Shown: positions 8,038 through 17,124, counted from the first letter of the stretch. The stretch is 64,000 bases of DNA from Kosakonia sp. SMBL-WEM22 (GCF_014490785.1 NZ_CP051488.1:4464001-4528000); one strand, 5' to 3'. Program-made: numbers and translations. The notes: generated from the letters alone by a model not told the origin.

Positions 8038-9387
8038 ATGCTGGATAAAATTGTTATCGCCAACCGCGGCGAGATCGCACTGCGAATCCTTCGTGCCTGT
8101 AAAGAGCTGGGCATTAAGACCGTCGCTGTGCACTCCACGGCGGATCGCGATTTAAAACACGTATTACTGGCGGACGAAACGGTCTGTATCGGTCCGGCAC
8201 CGTCCGTTAAAAGTTATTTGAATATCCCGGCGATCATTTCTGCGGCCGAAATCACCGGCGCAGTGGCGATTCACCCGGGTTATGGCTTCCTCTCTGAGAA
8301 CGCCAACTTCGCTGAACAGGTTGAGCGCTCCGGCTTTATCTTTATCGGCCCGAAAGCTGACACCATCCGCCTGATGGGCGACAAAGTGTCCGCAATCAAC
8401 GCGATGAAGAAAGCGGGCGTACCTTGCGTACCTGGCTCTGACGGCCCGCTGGGCGACGACGTTGACGCTAACCGCGCCCATGCAAAACGCATCGGCTACC
8501 CGGTTATCATCAAAGCCTCCGGCGGCGGCGGCGGTCGCGGTATGCGCGTTGTGCGCAAAGACGCCGACCTGGCGCAGTCCATTGCCATGACCCGCGCGGA
8601 AGCGAAAGCGGCGTTCAATAACGACATGGTCTACATGGAGAAGTATCTGGAAAATCCTCGCCACGTCGAGATCCAGGTGCTGGCGGATGGTCAGGGTAAC
8701 GCGATCTATCTGGCCGAGCGTGACTGCTCCATGCAGCGTCGCCACCAGAAAGTGGTTGAAGAGGCACCGGCTCCGGGCATCACGCCGGAACTGCGTCGCT
8801 ACATCGGTGAGCGTTGTGCGAAAGCCTGTGTTGATATCGGCTATCGCGGCGCGGGTACCTTCGAGTTCCTGTTTGAGAACGGCGAGTTCTACTTTATTGA
8901 GATGAACACCCGTATTCAGGTAGAGCACCCGGTAACCGAAATGATCACCGGCGTTGACCTGATTAAAGAGCAGCTGCGTATCGCTGCCGGTCAGCCGCTC
9001 TCCATCACTCAGGAAGAGGTGGTGATCAAAGGCCATGCGGTTGAATGCCGTATTAACGCCGAAGATCCCAACACCTTCCTGCCGAGCCCGGGCAAAATCA
9101 CGCGCTTCCATGCGCCAGGTGGTTTTGGCGTGCGTTGGGAATCGCATATCTACGCCGGTTATACCGTACCGCCGTATTACGACTCCATGATCGGCAAGCT
9201 CATCTGCTACGGCGAGAGCCGTGATGTGGCAATTGCACGCATGAAGAATGCGCTGCAGGAGCTGATTATCGACGGGATTAAAACCAACGTCGATCTGCAG
9301 ATGCGCATTATGACCGACGAGAACTTCCAGCACGGTGGAACCAATATCCACTACCTGGAGAAGAAGCTCGGTCTGCAGGAAAAATAA
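8038..9387 (+). CDS. accC: Biotin carboxylase subunit of acetyl-CoA carboxylase
   Basis: AccC carboxylates biotin on AccB with ATP and bicarbonate. The 449-residue product (same as E. coli) starts MLDKIVIANRGEIALR, has the ATP-grasp glycine loop KASGGGGGRGMRVV and the active-site segment FIEMNTRIQVEHPVTE with the conserved Arg and Glu. The frame is open upstream inside accB, but homology and a GAGGCGC site set the ATG at 8038. A clear terminator follows, closing accBC. Confidence 0.98.
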   Translation: MLDKIVIANRGEIALRILRACKELGIKTVAVHSTADRDLKHVLLADETVCIGPAPSVKSYLNIPAIISAAEITGAVAIHPGYGFLSENANFAEQVERSGFIFIGPKADTIRLMGDKVSAINAMKKAGVPCVPGSDGPLGDDVDANRAHAKRIGYPVIIKASGGGGGRGMRVVRKDADLAQSIAMTRAEAKAAFNNDMVYMEKYLENPRHVEIQVLADGQGNAIYLAERDCSMQRRHQKVVEEAPAPGITPELRRYIGERCAKACVDIGYRGAGTFEFLFENGEFYFIEMNTRIQVEHPVTEMITGVDLIKEQLRIAAGQPLSITQEEVVIKGHAVECRINAEDPNTFLPSPGKITRFHAPGGFGVRWESHIYAGYTVPPYYDSMIGKLICYGESRDVAIARMKNALQELIIDGIKTNVDLQMRIMTDENFQHGGTNIHYLEKKLGLQEK

Positions 9388-9401
9388 TCGCGATGACGCG
9401 C

Positions 9402-9430
9402 AAAAGGCCGGTTCTTCCGGCCTTTTTTCT
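9402..9430 (+). terminator. Intrinsic terminator after accC
   Basis: A GC-rich stem (GGCCGG 9406-9411 with CCGGCC 9417-9422) extended by A/T pairs is followed by a run of T from 9423. Confidence 0.9.
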
Positions 9431-9495
9431 TTTTCTCTCCCCTCATCTTTTCCTTAAGGTACAATCCCCGCTTTCTTCATCCACAAGGGAATAAA

Positions 9496-9738
9496 ATGGA
9501 CAACCGTTTTGTTCAGGCACACACTGAGGCCCGCTGGGCGCTGTGGCTGACCCTTCTCTATCTTGCTGCCTGGTTAGTGTGTGCTTACCTACCGGACTCG
9601 GCGCAGGGCATCACCGGTTTACCCCACTGGTTTGAAATGGCCTGCCTGTTAACGCCGCTGGTATTTGTGCTGCTCTGCTGGGCGATGGTGCGTTTTATCT
9701 TCCGTGATATCCCGCTGGAGGATAAGGATGCAAACTGA
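9496..9738 (+). CDS. yhdT: YhdT, small two-helix membrane protein
   Basis: The 80-residue product has two hydrophobic segments (about 15-33 and 47-70) and matches E. coli YhdT in length and sequence. Its function is not established; the DUF997 family is almost always found just before panF. The last 11 bases overlap the panF start, so the two are co-translated. It may be an accessory subunit of the pantothenate symporter, but that is inference from context only. Confidence 0.95.
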   Translation: MDNRFVQAHTEARWALWLTLLYLAAWLVCAYLPDSAQGITGLPHWFEMACLLTPLVFVLLCWAMVRFIFRDIPLEDKDAN

Positions 9739-11179
9739 AATTATCGCCGTGCTGGTGATCTACCTGTTCATCGTTTTCGGCCTCTCCTTCTATGCCATGC
9801 GCCAGCGCAGCAGCGGCACCTTTCTGAGCGAGTATTTCCTCGGTAGCCGCTCAATGGGCGGATTCGTGCTGGCAATGACCCTGACGGCGACCTATGTCAG
9901 CGCCAGCTCCTTTATCGGCGGCCCGGGCGCTGCCTATAAATTTGGTCTAGGTTGGGTACTGCTGGCGATGATCCAGGTCCCGACCATCTGGCTCTCGCTC
10001 GGTATTTTGGGCAAAAAATTTGCCATTCTTGCCCGCCGGTATAACGCTATCACCCTTAACGATATGCTGATGGCACGCTATCAAAGTCGGGCGGTGGTGT
10101 GGCTCGCCAGCATCAGTCTACTGGTGGCGTTTGTCGGGGCGATTGCCGTGCAGTTTATCGGTGGCGCACGTCTGCTGGAGACGGCAGCCGGCATCAAATA
10201 TGAGTCTGGCCTGTTGATTTTCGGCATCACCATTGCGCTTTACACTGCCTTTGGCGGTTTTCGTGCCAGCGTACTGAACGACACCATGCAGGGAATGGTG
10301 ATGCTGATCGGCACGCTTGTTCTGCTGGCGGGCGTGATCCACGCGGCGGGCGGCCTGCATCATGCGGTAGATACCCTGCGGCAGATAGACCCGAAACTGG
10401 TCAGCCCGCACGGCGCAAGCGACATCCTGACTCCGGCCTTTATGACCTCCTTCTGGGTGCTGGTCTGCTTCGGCGTGATTGGTCTGCCGCATACCGCCGT
10501 GCGCTGCATCTCTTATAAAGACAGCAAATCGGTGCATCGCGGCATTATTATCGGCACCATTGTGATTGCGCTATTAATGCTCGGTATGCACCTGGCGGGC
10601 GCGCTAGGCCGGGCGGTGCTGCCGCATCTCTCGGTGCCGGATCAGGTGATCCCGACCTTAATGGTGGAAGTGCTGCCACCGTGGGCGGCGGGGCTGTTTC
10701 TCGCCGCGCCGATGGCGGCGATCATGTCCAACGTCAACGCCCACCTGCTACAGGCTTCAGCAACCATCATTAAAGATCTGTGGCTCAGTGCCCAACCGAC
10801 TAAAATTCGTCATGAGTCGCGCCTGAAGCGTATTTCGACGGCAACCACACTGATCCTCGGCGTGCTGATGATGCTGGCAGCATGGCGTCCGCCGGAGATG
10901 ATCATCTGGCTGAACCTGCTGGCCTTCGGCGGTCTTGAAGCCGTGTTCCTGTGGCCGCTGGTGCTGGGGCTTTACTGGGAGCGCGCGTGTGCCGCAGGCG
11001 CGCTTAGCGCCATGATTGTCGGCGGCGTGCTGTATGCCGTGCTCGCCACCCTGAATATTCAGTACCTGGGCTTTCATCCGATCGTGCCCTCGCTGCTGCT
11101 GAGTTTGCTGGCCTTCGTGGTCGGGAACCGTTTTGGTCGCCCGGTGCCGCAGGCTACTTCCCTTTCTGCTAATCAATAA
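9728..11179 (+). CDS. panF: Sodium/pantothenate symporter PanF
   Basis: PanF imports pantothenate, the CoA precursor, with sodium. The 483-residue product has about 12-13 membrane helices of the sodium:solute symporter (SSF) family, with the family segments GSRSMGGFVLAMTLTATYVSA near the N-terminus and FGGFRASVLNDTMQG in the middle. The start at 9728 (MQTEII) matches E. coli and lies inside the end of yhdT. prmA follows 11 bases later. Confidence 0.97.
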   Translation: MQTEIIAVLVIYLFIVFGLSFYAMRQRSSGTFLSEYFLGSRSMGGFVLAMTLTATYVSASSFIGGPGAAYKFGLGWVLLAMIQVPTIWLSLGILGKKFAILARRYNAITLNDMLMARYQSRAVVWLASISLLVAFVGAIAVQFIGGARLLETAAGIKYESGLLIFGITIALYTAFGGFRASVLNDTMQGMVMLIGTLVLLAGVIHAAGGLHHAVDTLRQIDPKLVSPHGASDILTPAFMTSFWVLVCFGVIGLPHTAVRCISYKDSKSVHRGIIIGTIVIALLMLGMHLAGALGRAVLPHLSVPDQVIPTLMVEVLPPWAAGLFLAAPMAAIMSNVNAHLLQASATIIKDLWLSAQPTKIRHESRLKRISTATTLILGVLMMLAAWRPPEMIIWLNLLAFGGLEAVFLWPLVLGLYWERACAAGALSAMIVGGVLYAVLATLNIQYLGFHPIVPSLLLSLLAFVVGNRFGRPVPQATSLSANQ

Positions 11180-11190
11180 AGAGTAACGCC

Positions 11191-12072
11191 ATGCCATGGA
11201 TCCAACTGAAACTGAACACCACCGGCGCGCATGCTGAAGATCTGAGCGACGCTCTGATGGAAGCAGGCGCAGTCTCCATTACCTTTCAGGACACGCACGA
11301 TACGCCCGTGTTTGAGCCACTGCCGGGCGAGACCCGCCTGTGGGGCGATACCGATGTGATTGGCCTGTTTGACGCCGAAACAGAGATGGCGGAGGTAGTG
11401 GCCCAACTCGCTTTCCATCCGCTGCTGGGCGAAGGCTTCGCGCACAAAATTGAGCAGCTGGAAGATAAAGACTGGGAACGCGAGTGGATGGATAACTTCC
11501 ACCCAATGCGCTTTGGCGAGCGGCTGTGGATCTGCCCGAGCTGGCGCGACGTGCCGGATGAAAATGCCGTCAACGTGATGCTCGATCCTGGCCTGGCTTT
11601 CGGCACCGGCACTCATCCGACAACGTCACTCTGCCTGCAGTGGCTCGACGGCCTCGATCTGGCGGGCAAAACGGTGATCGATTTTGGCTGCGGCTCCGGT
11701 ATTCTGGCGATCGCTGCCCTGAAGCTTGGCGCGGCGAAAGCGATTGGGATCGATATCGATCCGCAGGCGATCCAGGCGAGCCGCGATAACGCCGAGCGCA
11801 ATGGCGTGTCAGACCGCCTTGAACTCTATTTGCCGGAGGATCAGCCCGCGGAGATGAAAGCCGATGTGGTGGTCGCGAATATCCTCGCCGGCCCGCTGCG
11901 TGAGCTGGCACCGCTAATTAGTGTTCTACCTGTTGCGGGCGGTCTGCTCGGGTTGTCGGGTATTCTTGCCAGCCAGGCGCAAAGCGTCTGCGAGGCTTAC
12001 GCCGATCTTTTCAACCTCGATCCGGTGGTTGAAAAAGAGGAGTGGTGCCGGATCACCGGTCAGAAAAAATAG
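11191..12072 (+). CDS. prmA: Ribosomal protein L11 methyltransferase
   Basis: PrmA trimethylates L11 at Lys3, Lys39 and its alpha-amino group using S-adenosylmethionine. The 293-residue product has the N-terminal L11-recognition domain and a C-terminal Rossmann methyltransferase domain with motif I VIDFGCGSGILAIAAL and motif IV VVANILAGPLRELAP. It is probably transcribed with yhdT-panF and ends in a strong terminator. Confidence 0.98.
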   Translation: MPWIQLKLNTTGAHAEDLSDALMEAGAVSITFQDTHDTPVFEPLPGETRLWGDTDVIGLFDAETEMAEVVAQLAFHPLLGEGFAHKIEQLEDKDWEREWMDNFHPMRFGERLWICPSWRDVPDENAVNVMLDPGLAFGTGTHPTTSLCLQWLDGLDLAGKTVIDFGCGSGILAIAALKLGAAKAIGIDIDPQAIQASRDNAERNGVSDRLELYLPEDQPAEMKADVVVANILAGPLRELAPLISVLPVAGGLLGLSGILASQAQSVCEAYADLFNLDPVVEKEEWCRITGQKK

Positions 12073-12076
12073 TCTT

Positions 12077-12104
12077 AAAACGTGGCCAAATGGCCACGTT
12101 TTTT
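12077..12104 (+). terminator. Intrinsic terminator after prmA
   Basis: A perfect inverted repeat (12077-12088 with 12091-12102) with GC core CGTGGCCA and a T-run at the 3' side. The arms are flanked by A-run and T-run, so it can work in both directions. Confidence 0.9.
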
Positions 12105-12213
12105 AATAACCACACATACTTTAGTGATTTATTTTCGTCGAAGTTTATAATTAGCCACTGTCGCAACATACACGGCAAAGCTTTGATTTTTAAACATTCA
12201 TTGGACGAATAAT

Positions 12214-12951
12214 ATGTCACTTCGTATAGCAAAAACAGCGCTTGCGATAGCAAGCCTGTTTCCTCTCATCTCATGGTCGGCTCACTGGAGTTATGAAGGC
12301 GCAACGTCACCCGAGCACTGGAGTGAGTTAAGTCGGGAGTTTCAGACTTGCCAAAGCGGTAAAAACCAGTCGCCAATTGATATTGCTAATATTGTTACTG
12401 CACGCCTTAAGCCATTTAAAAGCCACTACCGTGAAAGCCCTACTCTCCTGATAAATAATGGTCATACGCTGCAAGCCAGCTTTACCCATAACCTCAACAC
12501 TATTGAGTTGATGGGCACCCTCTCACACCTGCAGCAATTCCACTTCCACGCCCCCAGTGAACACACCCTACATGGCAAACATGCGCCGCTGGAGATGCAT
12601 CTGGTACATACCTCCGCGAAAGGCGATATCACCGTTGTTGCGGTGCTGTTTGCAATAGGGGCAGCCAATCGAGAACTGGCAGCGCTGTGGCAGCATATCC
12701 CGGAGCGGGGAGCTTCTACTGCGCTGACGGCGCAGCGCATTGATATGTCGGCGCTGCTGCCGCGTGATAAGACCTACTGGCGCTTTAGCGGATCGTTGAC
12801 TACGCCGCCCTGCTCAGAAGGGGTAACCTGGCTGGTGATGAAACGCACCCTGACACTCTCTGCCCAGCAGCTTGCCCAGTTCAAATCTGCGATTGGGCAT
12901 GCCAATAACCGTCCGACACAGCAGCTTTATGGTCGGCTGGTAATCGAATAG
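12214..12951 (+). CDS. Periplasmic alpha-type carbonic anhydrase
   Basis: The enzyme interconverts CO2 and bicarbonate at a zinc site. The 245-residue product has a Sec signal peptide (positive MSLRIAK, hydrophobic to about 20, cleavage near WSA) and the alpha-CA domain: CQSGKNQSPIDI at 46-57; zinc histidines His110 and His112 in QFHFHAPSEH and His129 in EMHLVH; and the substrate-pocket segment LTTPPCSEGV at 195-204. Cys46 and Cys200 are placed to form the usual disulfide. It stands alone between prmA and dusB, with terminators on both sides. E. coli K-12 has only beta-class enzymes and nothing here, so it is an accessory insertion. Ribosome-binding signal is weak. Physiological role (CO2 capture, pH) is not shown by context. 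Confidence 0.95.
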   Translation: MSLRIAKTALAIASLFPLISWSAHWSYEGATSPEHWSELSREFQTCQSGKNQSPIDIANIVTARLKPFKSHYRESPTLLINNGHTLQASFTHNLNTIELMGTLSHLQQFHFHAPSEHTLHGKHAPLEMHLVHTSAKGDITVVAVLFAIGAANRELAALWQHIPERGASTALTAQRIDMSALLPRDKTYWRFSGSLTTPPCSEGVTWLVMKRTLTLSAQQLAQFKSAIGHANNRPTQQLYGRLVIE

Positions 12952-12978
12952 CAACCCGAAAATAACGGCATAAAAATG

Positions 12979-13010
12979 AGAGCGGGTTCGCAAAATCCGC
13001 TTTTTTTTGG
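12979..13010 (+). terminator. Intrinsic terminator after the carbonic anhydrase gene
   Basis: Stem AGCGGGTT (12981-12988) with AAATCCGCT-side partner 12994-13001, one G-T pair, followed by eight T. It isolates the upstream gene from dusB-fis. Confidence 0.8.
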
Positions 13011-13193
13011 CTTAAAAATCAGCAGTTATGCTGCTTATAGCCCCATTAAAAACGATAAATCTCGTGAATTTGTCAGCAAGCTAAAAATTTTAGCTTTGCT
13101 ATAACCCAATGAAAATTATGATGTAATGCCTGTTTCCTCTTCCACGACTGGCTATTCCTTGATCTACAACAGTCGATTGCTCAAAGTTTGGCC

Positions 13194-13230
13194 TTTCATC
13201 TCGTGCAAAAAATGCGTAATATACGCCGCC
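13194..13230 (+). promoter_or_regulatory. dusB-fis promoter with GC-rich discriminator
   Basis: The -35 TTTCAT (13194-13199) and -10 TAATAT (13217-13222) are 17 bases apart, and ACGCCGCC follows the -10, the GC-rich discriminator that makes the E. coli fis promoter stringent- and growth-rate-controlled. The start site lies about 30 bases before dusB. In E. coli the surrounding DNA binds Fis (autorepression), IHF and CRP. The region 13011-13193 upstream is AT-rich and carries no gene. Confidence 0.85.
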
Positions 13231-13261
13231 TTGCAGTCACAGTATGGTCATTTCTTAACTC

Positions 13262-14227
13262 ATGCGCATCGGACACCACCAGCTTAGAAATCGCCTGATC
13301 GCAGCGCCCATGGCTGGCATTACTGACAGACCATTCCGGACGCTGTGTTATGAGATGGGGGCCGGTTTAACCGTATCCGAGATGATGTCGTCTAACCCGC
13401 AGGTTTGGGAAAGCGACAAATCACGACTGCGGATGGTGCACATTGATGAGCCCGGTATTCGAACCGTGCAAATTGCGGGCAGCGACCCCGAAGAGATGGC
13501 CCAAGCCGCACGTATTAATGTGGAAAGTGGCGCTCAAATTATTGATATCAATATGGGCTGTCCGGCTAAAAAGGTGAATCGCAAGCTTGCAGGTTCCGCC
13601 CTGTTGCAGCACCCGGATTTGGTGAAATCGATCCTCACCGCGGTGGTTGGCGCAGTGGATGTTCCTGTAACCCTGAAGATTCGCACAGGCTGGGCCCCTG
13701 AGCACCGTAACTGCGTAGAGATTGCCCAACTGGCTGAAGAGTGTGGCATTCAGGCTCTGACCATTCATGGACGCACCCGCGCCTGTCTGTTCAATGGAGA
13801 AGCTGAGTACGACACGATTCGGGCAGTTAAGCAGAAAGTTTCCATTCCGATTATCGCGAATGGCGACATTACTGACCCGCTTAAAGCCAGAGCTGTGCTC
13901 GACTATACGGGGGCGGATGCCCTGATGATAGGCCGCGCAGCTCAGGGAAGACCCTGGATCTTTCGGGAAATCCAGCACTATCTGGACACTGGGGAGCTGC
14001 TGGCTCCGCTGCCACTGGCAGAGGTTAAGCGCTTGCTTTGCGCTCACGTTCGGGAGCTGCATGACTTTTACGGTCAGGCAAAAGGTTACCGAATCGCGCG
14101 TAAACACGTCTCCTGGTATCTCCAGGAGCACGCCCCAAATGACCAGTTTCGGCGCACATTCAACGCCATTGAGAATTCCAGCGAACAGCTGGAGGCGTTG
14201 GAGGCATACTTCGAAAATTTTGCGTAA
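13262..14227 (+). CDS. dusB: tRNA-dihydrouridine synthase B
   Basis: DusB reduces a specific uridine in the tRNA D-loop to dihydrouridine with FMN and NADPH. The 321-residue product (E. coli length) is a TIM barrel with AAPMAGITDRPFR near the N-terminus, the catalytic cysteine in INMGCPAKKV, IHGRTR and the FMN-phosphate segment ADALMIGRAAQGRPW; the C-terminal helical domain binds tRNA. It is the promoter-proximal gene of dusB-fis, 25 bases before fis. Confidence 0.98.
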   Translation: MRIGHHQLRNRLIAAPMAGITDRPFRTLCYEMGAGLTVSEMMSSNPQVWESDKSRLRMVHIDEPGIRTVQIAGSDPEEMAQAARINVESGAQIIDINMGCPAKKVNRKLAGSALLQHPDLVKSILTAVVGAVDVPVTLKIRTGWAPEHRNCVEIAQLAEECGIQALTIHGRTRACLFNGEAEYDTIRAVKQKVSIPIIANGDITDPLKARAVLDYTGADALMIGRAAQGRPWIFREIQHYLDTGELLAPLPLAEVKRLLCAHVRELHDFYGQAKGYRIARKHVSWYLQEHAPNDQFRRTFNAIENSSEQLEALEAYFENFA

Positions 14228-14252
14228 ACAGAAATAAAGAGCTGACAGAACT

Positions 14253-14549
14253 ATGTTCGAACAACGCGTAAATTCTGACGTACTGACCGTTTCTACCGTT
14301 AACTCTCAGGATCAGGTAACCCAAAAACCGCTCCGTGACTCGGTAAAACAGGCACTGAAGAACTATTTTGCTCAACTGAACGGTCAGGATGTGAATGACC
14401 TCTATGAGCTGGTACTGGCTGAAGTAGAACAGCCACTGTTGGACATGGTGATGCAATACACCCGTGGTAATCAGACCCGTGCGGCGCTGATGATGGGCAT
14501 CAACCGCGGTACACTGCGTAAAAAACTGAAAAAATATGGCATGAACTGA
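14253..14549 (+). CDS. fis: DNA-binding protein Fis
   Basis: Fis is an abundant nucleoid protein that activates rRNA and tRNA promoters and assists site-specific inversion. The 98-residue product has the N-terminal beta-hairpin/dimer region and the C-terminal helix-turn-helix (about 74-95, [20 protein letters not shown]) and appears identical or nearly so to the E. coli protein. It is the second gene of the operon and is closed by a terminator. Its target, an rRNA operon, lies 8 kb downstream. Confidence 0.99.
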
Positions 14550-14571
14550 TTCGTCAGTGAATGGCATTGAT

Positions 14572-14608
14572 AAAAAGGCGCTGACCGGCATGGGTAAGCG
14601 CCTTTTTT
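14572..14608 (+). terminator. Intrinsic terminator after fis
   Basis: Arms AAAAAGGCGCT (14572-14582) and AGCGCCTTTTT (14597-14607) pair around a 14-base loop and end in T. Confidence 0.88.
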
Positions 14609-14709
14609 ATTGCCTGAAATGACGCTTAAAATAGCGCTTTCATCGGCATTACCTGAGCATAAAATCGTGTATATTTTCCGCAAATGGTTGCAAGAAAGGG
14701 AGAGATGGA

Positions 14710-14871
14710 ATGATTCGCAAATATGGGTGGCTGCTGGTTTTCGCTCTCTCGATCTTTGCGCTGGATGGCTTAATCATGCAGTGGATTGAGTACCTGACCA
14801 CTGACATTAATAAATGCCGCAATATGAATTCCGTCAATCCACTCAAACTGGTTAACTGCGATTCTCTCTAA
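14710..14871 (+). CDS. yhdU: YhdU, 53-residue membrane protein
   Basis: A short frame starting MIRKYGWLLVFALS after a good AGGGAGAG ribosome site. It encodes one membrane helix (about 6-26) and a polar tail with two cysteines in NKCRNMNSVNPLKLVNC, which matches E. coli YhdU (59 residues). Function is unknown. E. coli has yhdJ between fis and yhdU; that methyltransferase gene is absent here. It is not linked to fis transcription, since the fis terminator lies between. Confidence 0.88.
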   Translation: MIRKYGWLLVFALSIFALDGLIMQWIEYLTTDINKCRNMNSVNPLKLVNCDSL

Positions 14872-15036
14872 GTGATTGCTTGCTGCGATATTTGGTAAAA
14901 GTGCGGCGATTTCTTTGATTAGCGCAGAGATTTAAATCGTTTTGAGCCCTCCCCAGACAGTGATAATGTCTCAGCCCTTTTCGCCTCAATGACCGTAGCA
15001 ATACGTAACGCCCTTAGTGAATGAGTTGATGACATC

Positions 15037-17124
15037 ATGCTGGTTAGCCAATACGACTATATCCTTGTTGTTGTTTCGTTTGTTGTAGCCATTTTGGCCT
15101 CTTACACCGCGCTGAATATGGCCGGACGCGTCTCCACCAGCAGCGGTGCCTCCTCCTGGGTGTGGCTGAGCGGCGGCGGCGTGGCGATGGGCATCGGCAT
15201 CTGGGCGATGCACTTTATCGGCATGCTGGCGATGAATATGTCGATGAACATGCGCTACGAGCCCGTTCTTACCGGTTTATCAATGGCGATCGCTATCGTC
15301 TCCTCGCTCTTTGCGCTGTGGCTGGTTAGCGCGCCAAAATTGCACCTGCGACGGCTTATTCCCGGTTCTGTCGTGATGGGGCTTGGCATTGCCGCGATGC
15401 ATTACACCGGTATGGCGGCGCTACAGGTCTCGCCGCCAATTATCTGGCATAAAGGCTGGATTGCCCTCTCTATACTCATTGCTCTCGCGGCCTCGTTTGC
15501 CGCGTTATGGCTCACCTTCCGCCTGCGCCACGAAGCGGCACAGGTTGCGCTTATGCGCTTTGGCGCGGCCATCTTAATGGGGCTTGCTATTACCGGTATG
15601 CACTACACCGGGATGATGGCGGCACAGATCCCCTTCCAGCACCATCACATTGCAATGGCGCACCACGGCTTCAATAACAACTGGCTCGCCGTGCTGGTGA
15701 GTATGATGGCCTTTTCTGTGCTCGGCATTACCCTCCTGGTTTCGATGTTTGATGCCCGCTTACAGGCGCGAACCTCGCTGCTTGCCACGTCGCTTGCGGC
15801 GGCCAACCGCGAGCTGGCGAGGCTGGCGCTGCACGACACCTTAACGCGCCTGCCAAACCGCGTCCTGCTGGAAGATCGCATTGAGCAGGCGATCAATAAA
15901 GCCCGCCGTGAAGAGAGCGCGTTTGCGTTGATGTTTATGGATCTCGACGGCTTTAAGACGGTCAACGACGCGTGGGGACACGATGTCGGCGATAAGTTGC
16001 TGGTAGCGGTGACCGAGCGGCTCACGCAGCAACTTCAGGGGCAATATACGCTGGCGCGCATTGGTGGCGATGAGTTTGTGCTGCTGGCGGAGATTGCCGC
16101 ACCGGACGATGCCGCGACGATTGCCAGCTCGCTCATCCGCGCCGTCGATCGCCCTTTTACTCTTGATCCCTATGATGTGATGGTGACACTGAGTATCGGT
16201 ATCGCGCTCTACCCTGACGATGGCAAAAATGAGCGCGAGTTGATGTTCAACGCCGATGCAGCGATGTATCACACAAAACATATGGGCCGTAACGGCTATC
16301 ACTTCTTCCAGCCTTCAATGAACCGGCTGGCGCAAACCCAGCTGCAGCTGCTGAATGATTTGTGGATGGCGCTGGAGCGTAAGGAGTTCCGCCTCGTTTA
16401 CCAACCTAAATTCCAGGCACCTTCCGGGCCGGTTGTCGGATTTGAGGCGCTGTTGCGCTGGCACCACCCCCATCAGGGTGTATTGAGCCCGGATCTCTTT
16501 TTGCCACTGGCGGAGAAAACCGGTCTGATCGTTCCGCTCGGTGACTGGATAATCGATGAGGCTTGTCGCCAGCTCAGCGAATGGCGCCAGCAGGGCCACA
16601 CGGAGTGGACGATAGCCGTAAACCTCTCGACGTTACAGTTTGAGCATAGCGCGCTGGTAGAAACTATTCTGGGCACGCTGAGCAGACATAATGTTCCGCC
16701 TGAGCAGCTAATTCTGGAAGTAACTGAAACAACAGCGATGAGTAACCCCGACGAGAGCGTGCGGGTATTAACCGAACTGAGCGACGCGGGCGTGAAAGCG
16801 TCAATTGATGACTTCGGGACCGGTTACTCAAGTCTGCTTTACCTTAAGCGTCTGCCGGCGTGCGAGCTTAAGATCGATCGCGCGTTTGTCCGCGAGCTGG
16901 GCCAGGAAGGTGAAGATGCCACGATTGTTTCCGCGATTGTCGCGTTAGCCAGAACGCTGAACCTCAAAGTTGTCGCTGAAGGCGTTGAGACGGAACAGCA
17001 GCAGGCATTTCTCACTGAATTGGGCTGTAATACGCTGCAGGGTTATCTGTTAGGTAAGCCGGTAAGTGCAGAAACCATTACCGCTCAGGGGAATAACTTC
17101 ATGCCAGTCGAAAAAGTGTCGTGA
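15037..17124 (+). CDS. MHYT-GGDEF-EAL cyclic-di-GMP protein
   Basis: A 695-residue membrane signalling protein. The N-terminal 240 residues form seven helices with three MHYT-type motifs (MHFIGM at 58, MHYTGM at 121 and 188), a sensor module proposed to bind copper and sense gases such as O2, CO or NO. The GGDEF domain is intact (GGDEF 343-347) but no RxxD inhibitory site is visible just before it. The EAL domain is also intact (EAL 470-472, later IDDFGTGYSSL and a conserved VVAEGVE segment), so both synthesis and hydrolysis of c-di-GMP are possible. Architecture resembles Pseudomonas MucR/NbdA. It stands alone between yhdU and yhdV, where E. coli K-12 has acrS-acrE-acrF. Net activity cannot be read from sequence. 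Confidence 0.95.
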   Translation: MLVSQYDYILVVVSFVVAILASYTALNMAGRVSTSSGASSWVWLSGGGVAMGIGIWAMHFIGMLAMNMSMNMRYEPVLTGLSMAIAIVSSLFALWLVSAPKLHLRRLIPGSVVMGLGIAAMHYTGMAALQVSPPIIWHKGWIALSILIALAASFAALWLTFRLRHEAAQVALMRFGAAILMGLAITGMHYTGMMAAQIPFQHHHIAMAHHGFNNNWLAVLVSMMAFSVLGITLLVSMFDARLQARTSLLATSLAAANRELARLALHDTLTRLPNRVLLEDRIEQAINKARREESAFALMFMDLDGFKTVNDAWGHDVGDKLLVAVTERLTQQLQGQYTLARIGGDEFVLLAEIAAPDDAATIASSLIRAVDRPFTLDPYDVMVTLSIGIALYPDDGKNERELMFNADAAMYHTKHMGRNGYHFFQPSMNRLAQTQLQLLNDLWMALERKEFRLVYQPKFQAPSGPVVGFEALLRWHHPHQGVLSPDLFLPLAEKTGLIVPLGDWIIDEACRQLSEWRQQGHTEWTIAVNLSTLQFEHSALVETILGTLSRHNVPPEQLILEVTETTAMSNPDESVRVLTELSDAGVKASIDDFGTGYSSLLYLKRLPACELKIDRAFVRELGQEGEDATIVSAIVALARTLNLKVVAEGVETEQQQAFLTELGCNTLQGYLLGKPVSAETITAQGNNFMPVEKVS

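Noticed and set aside
8164..9351. A 395-codon open frame antisense to accC
   Set aside because: Same cause. No ribosome site or recognisable domain, and accC is complete on the plus strand.
14930..14985. Short AGACA-N7-TGTCT palindrome upstream of the c-di-GMP gene
   Set aside because: A 5-bp arm is too short and has no following T-run; it could be chance or a weak operator, and nothing more supports it.
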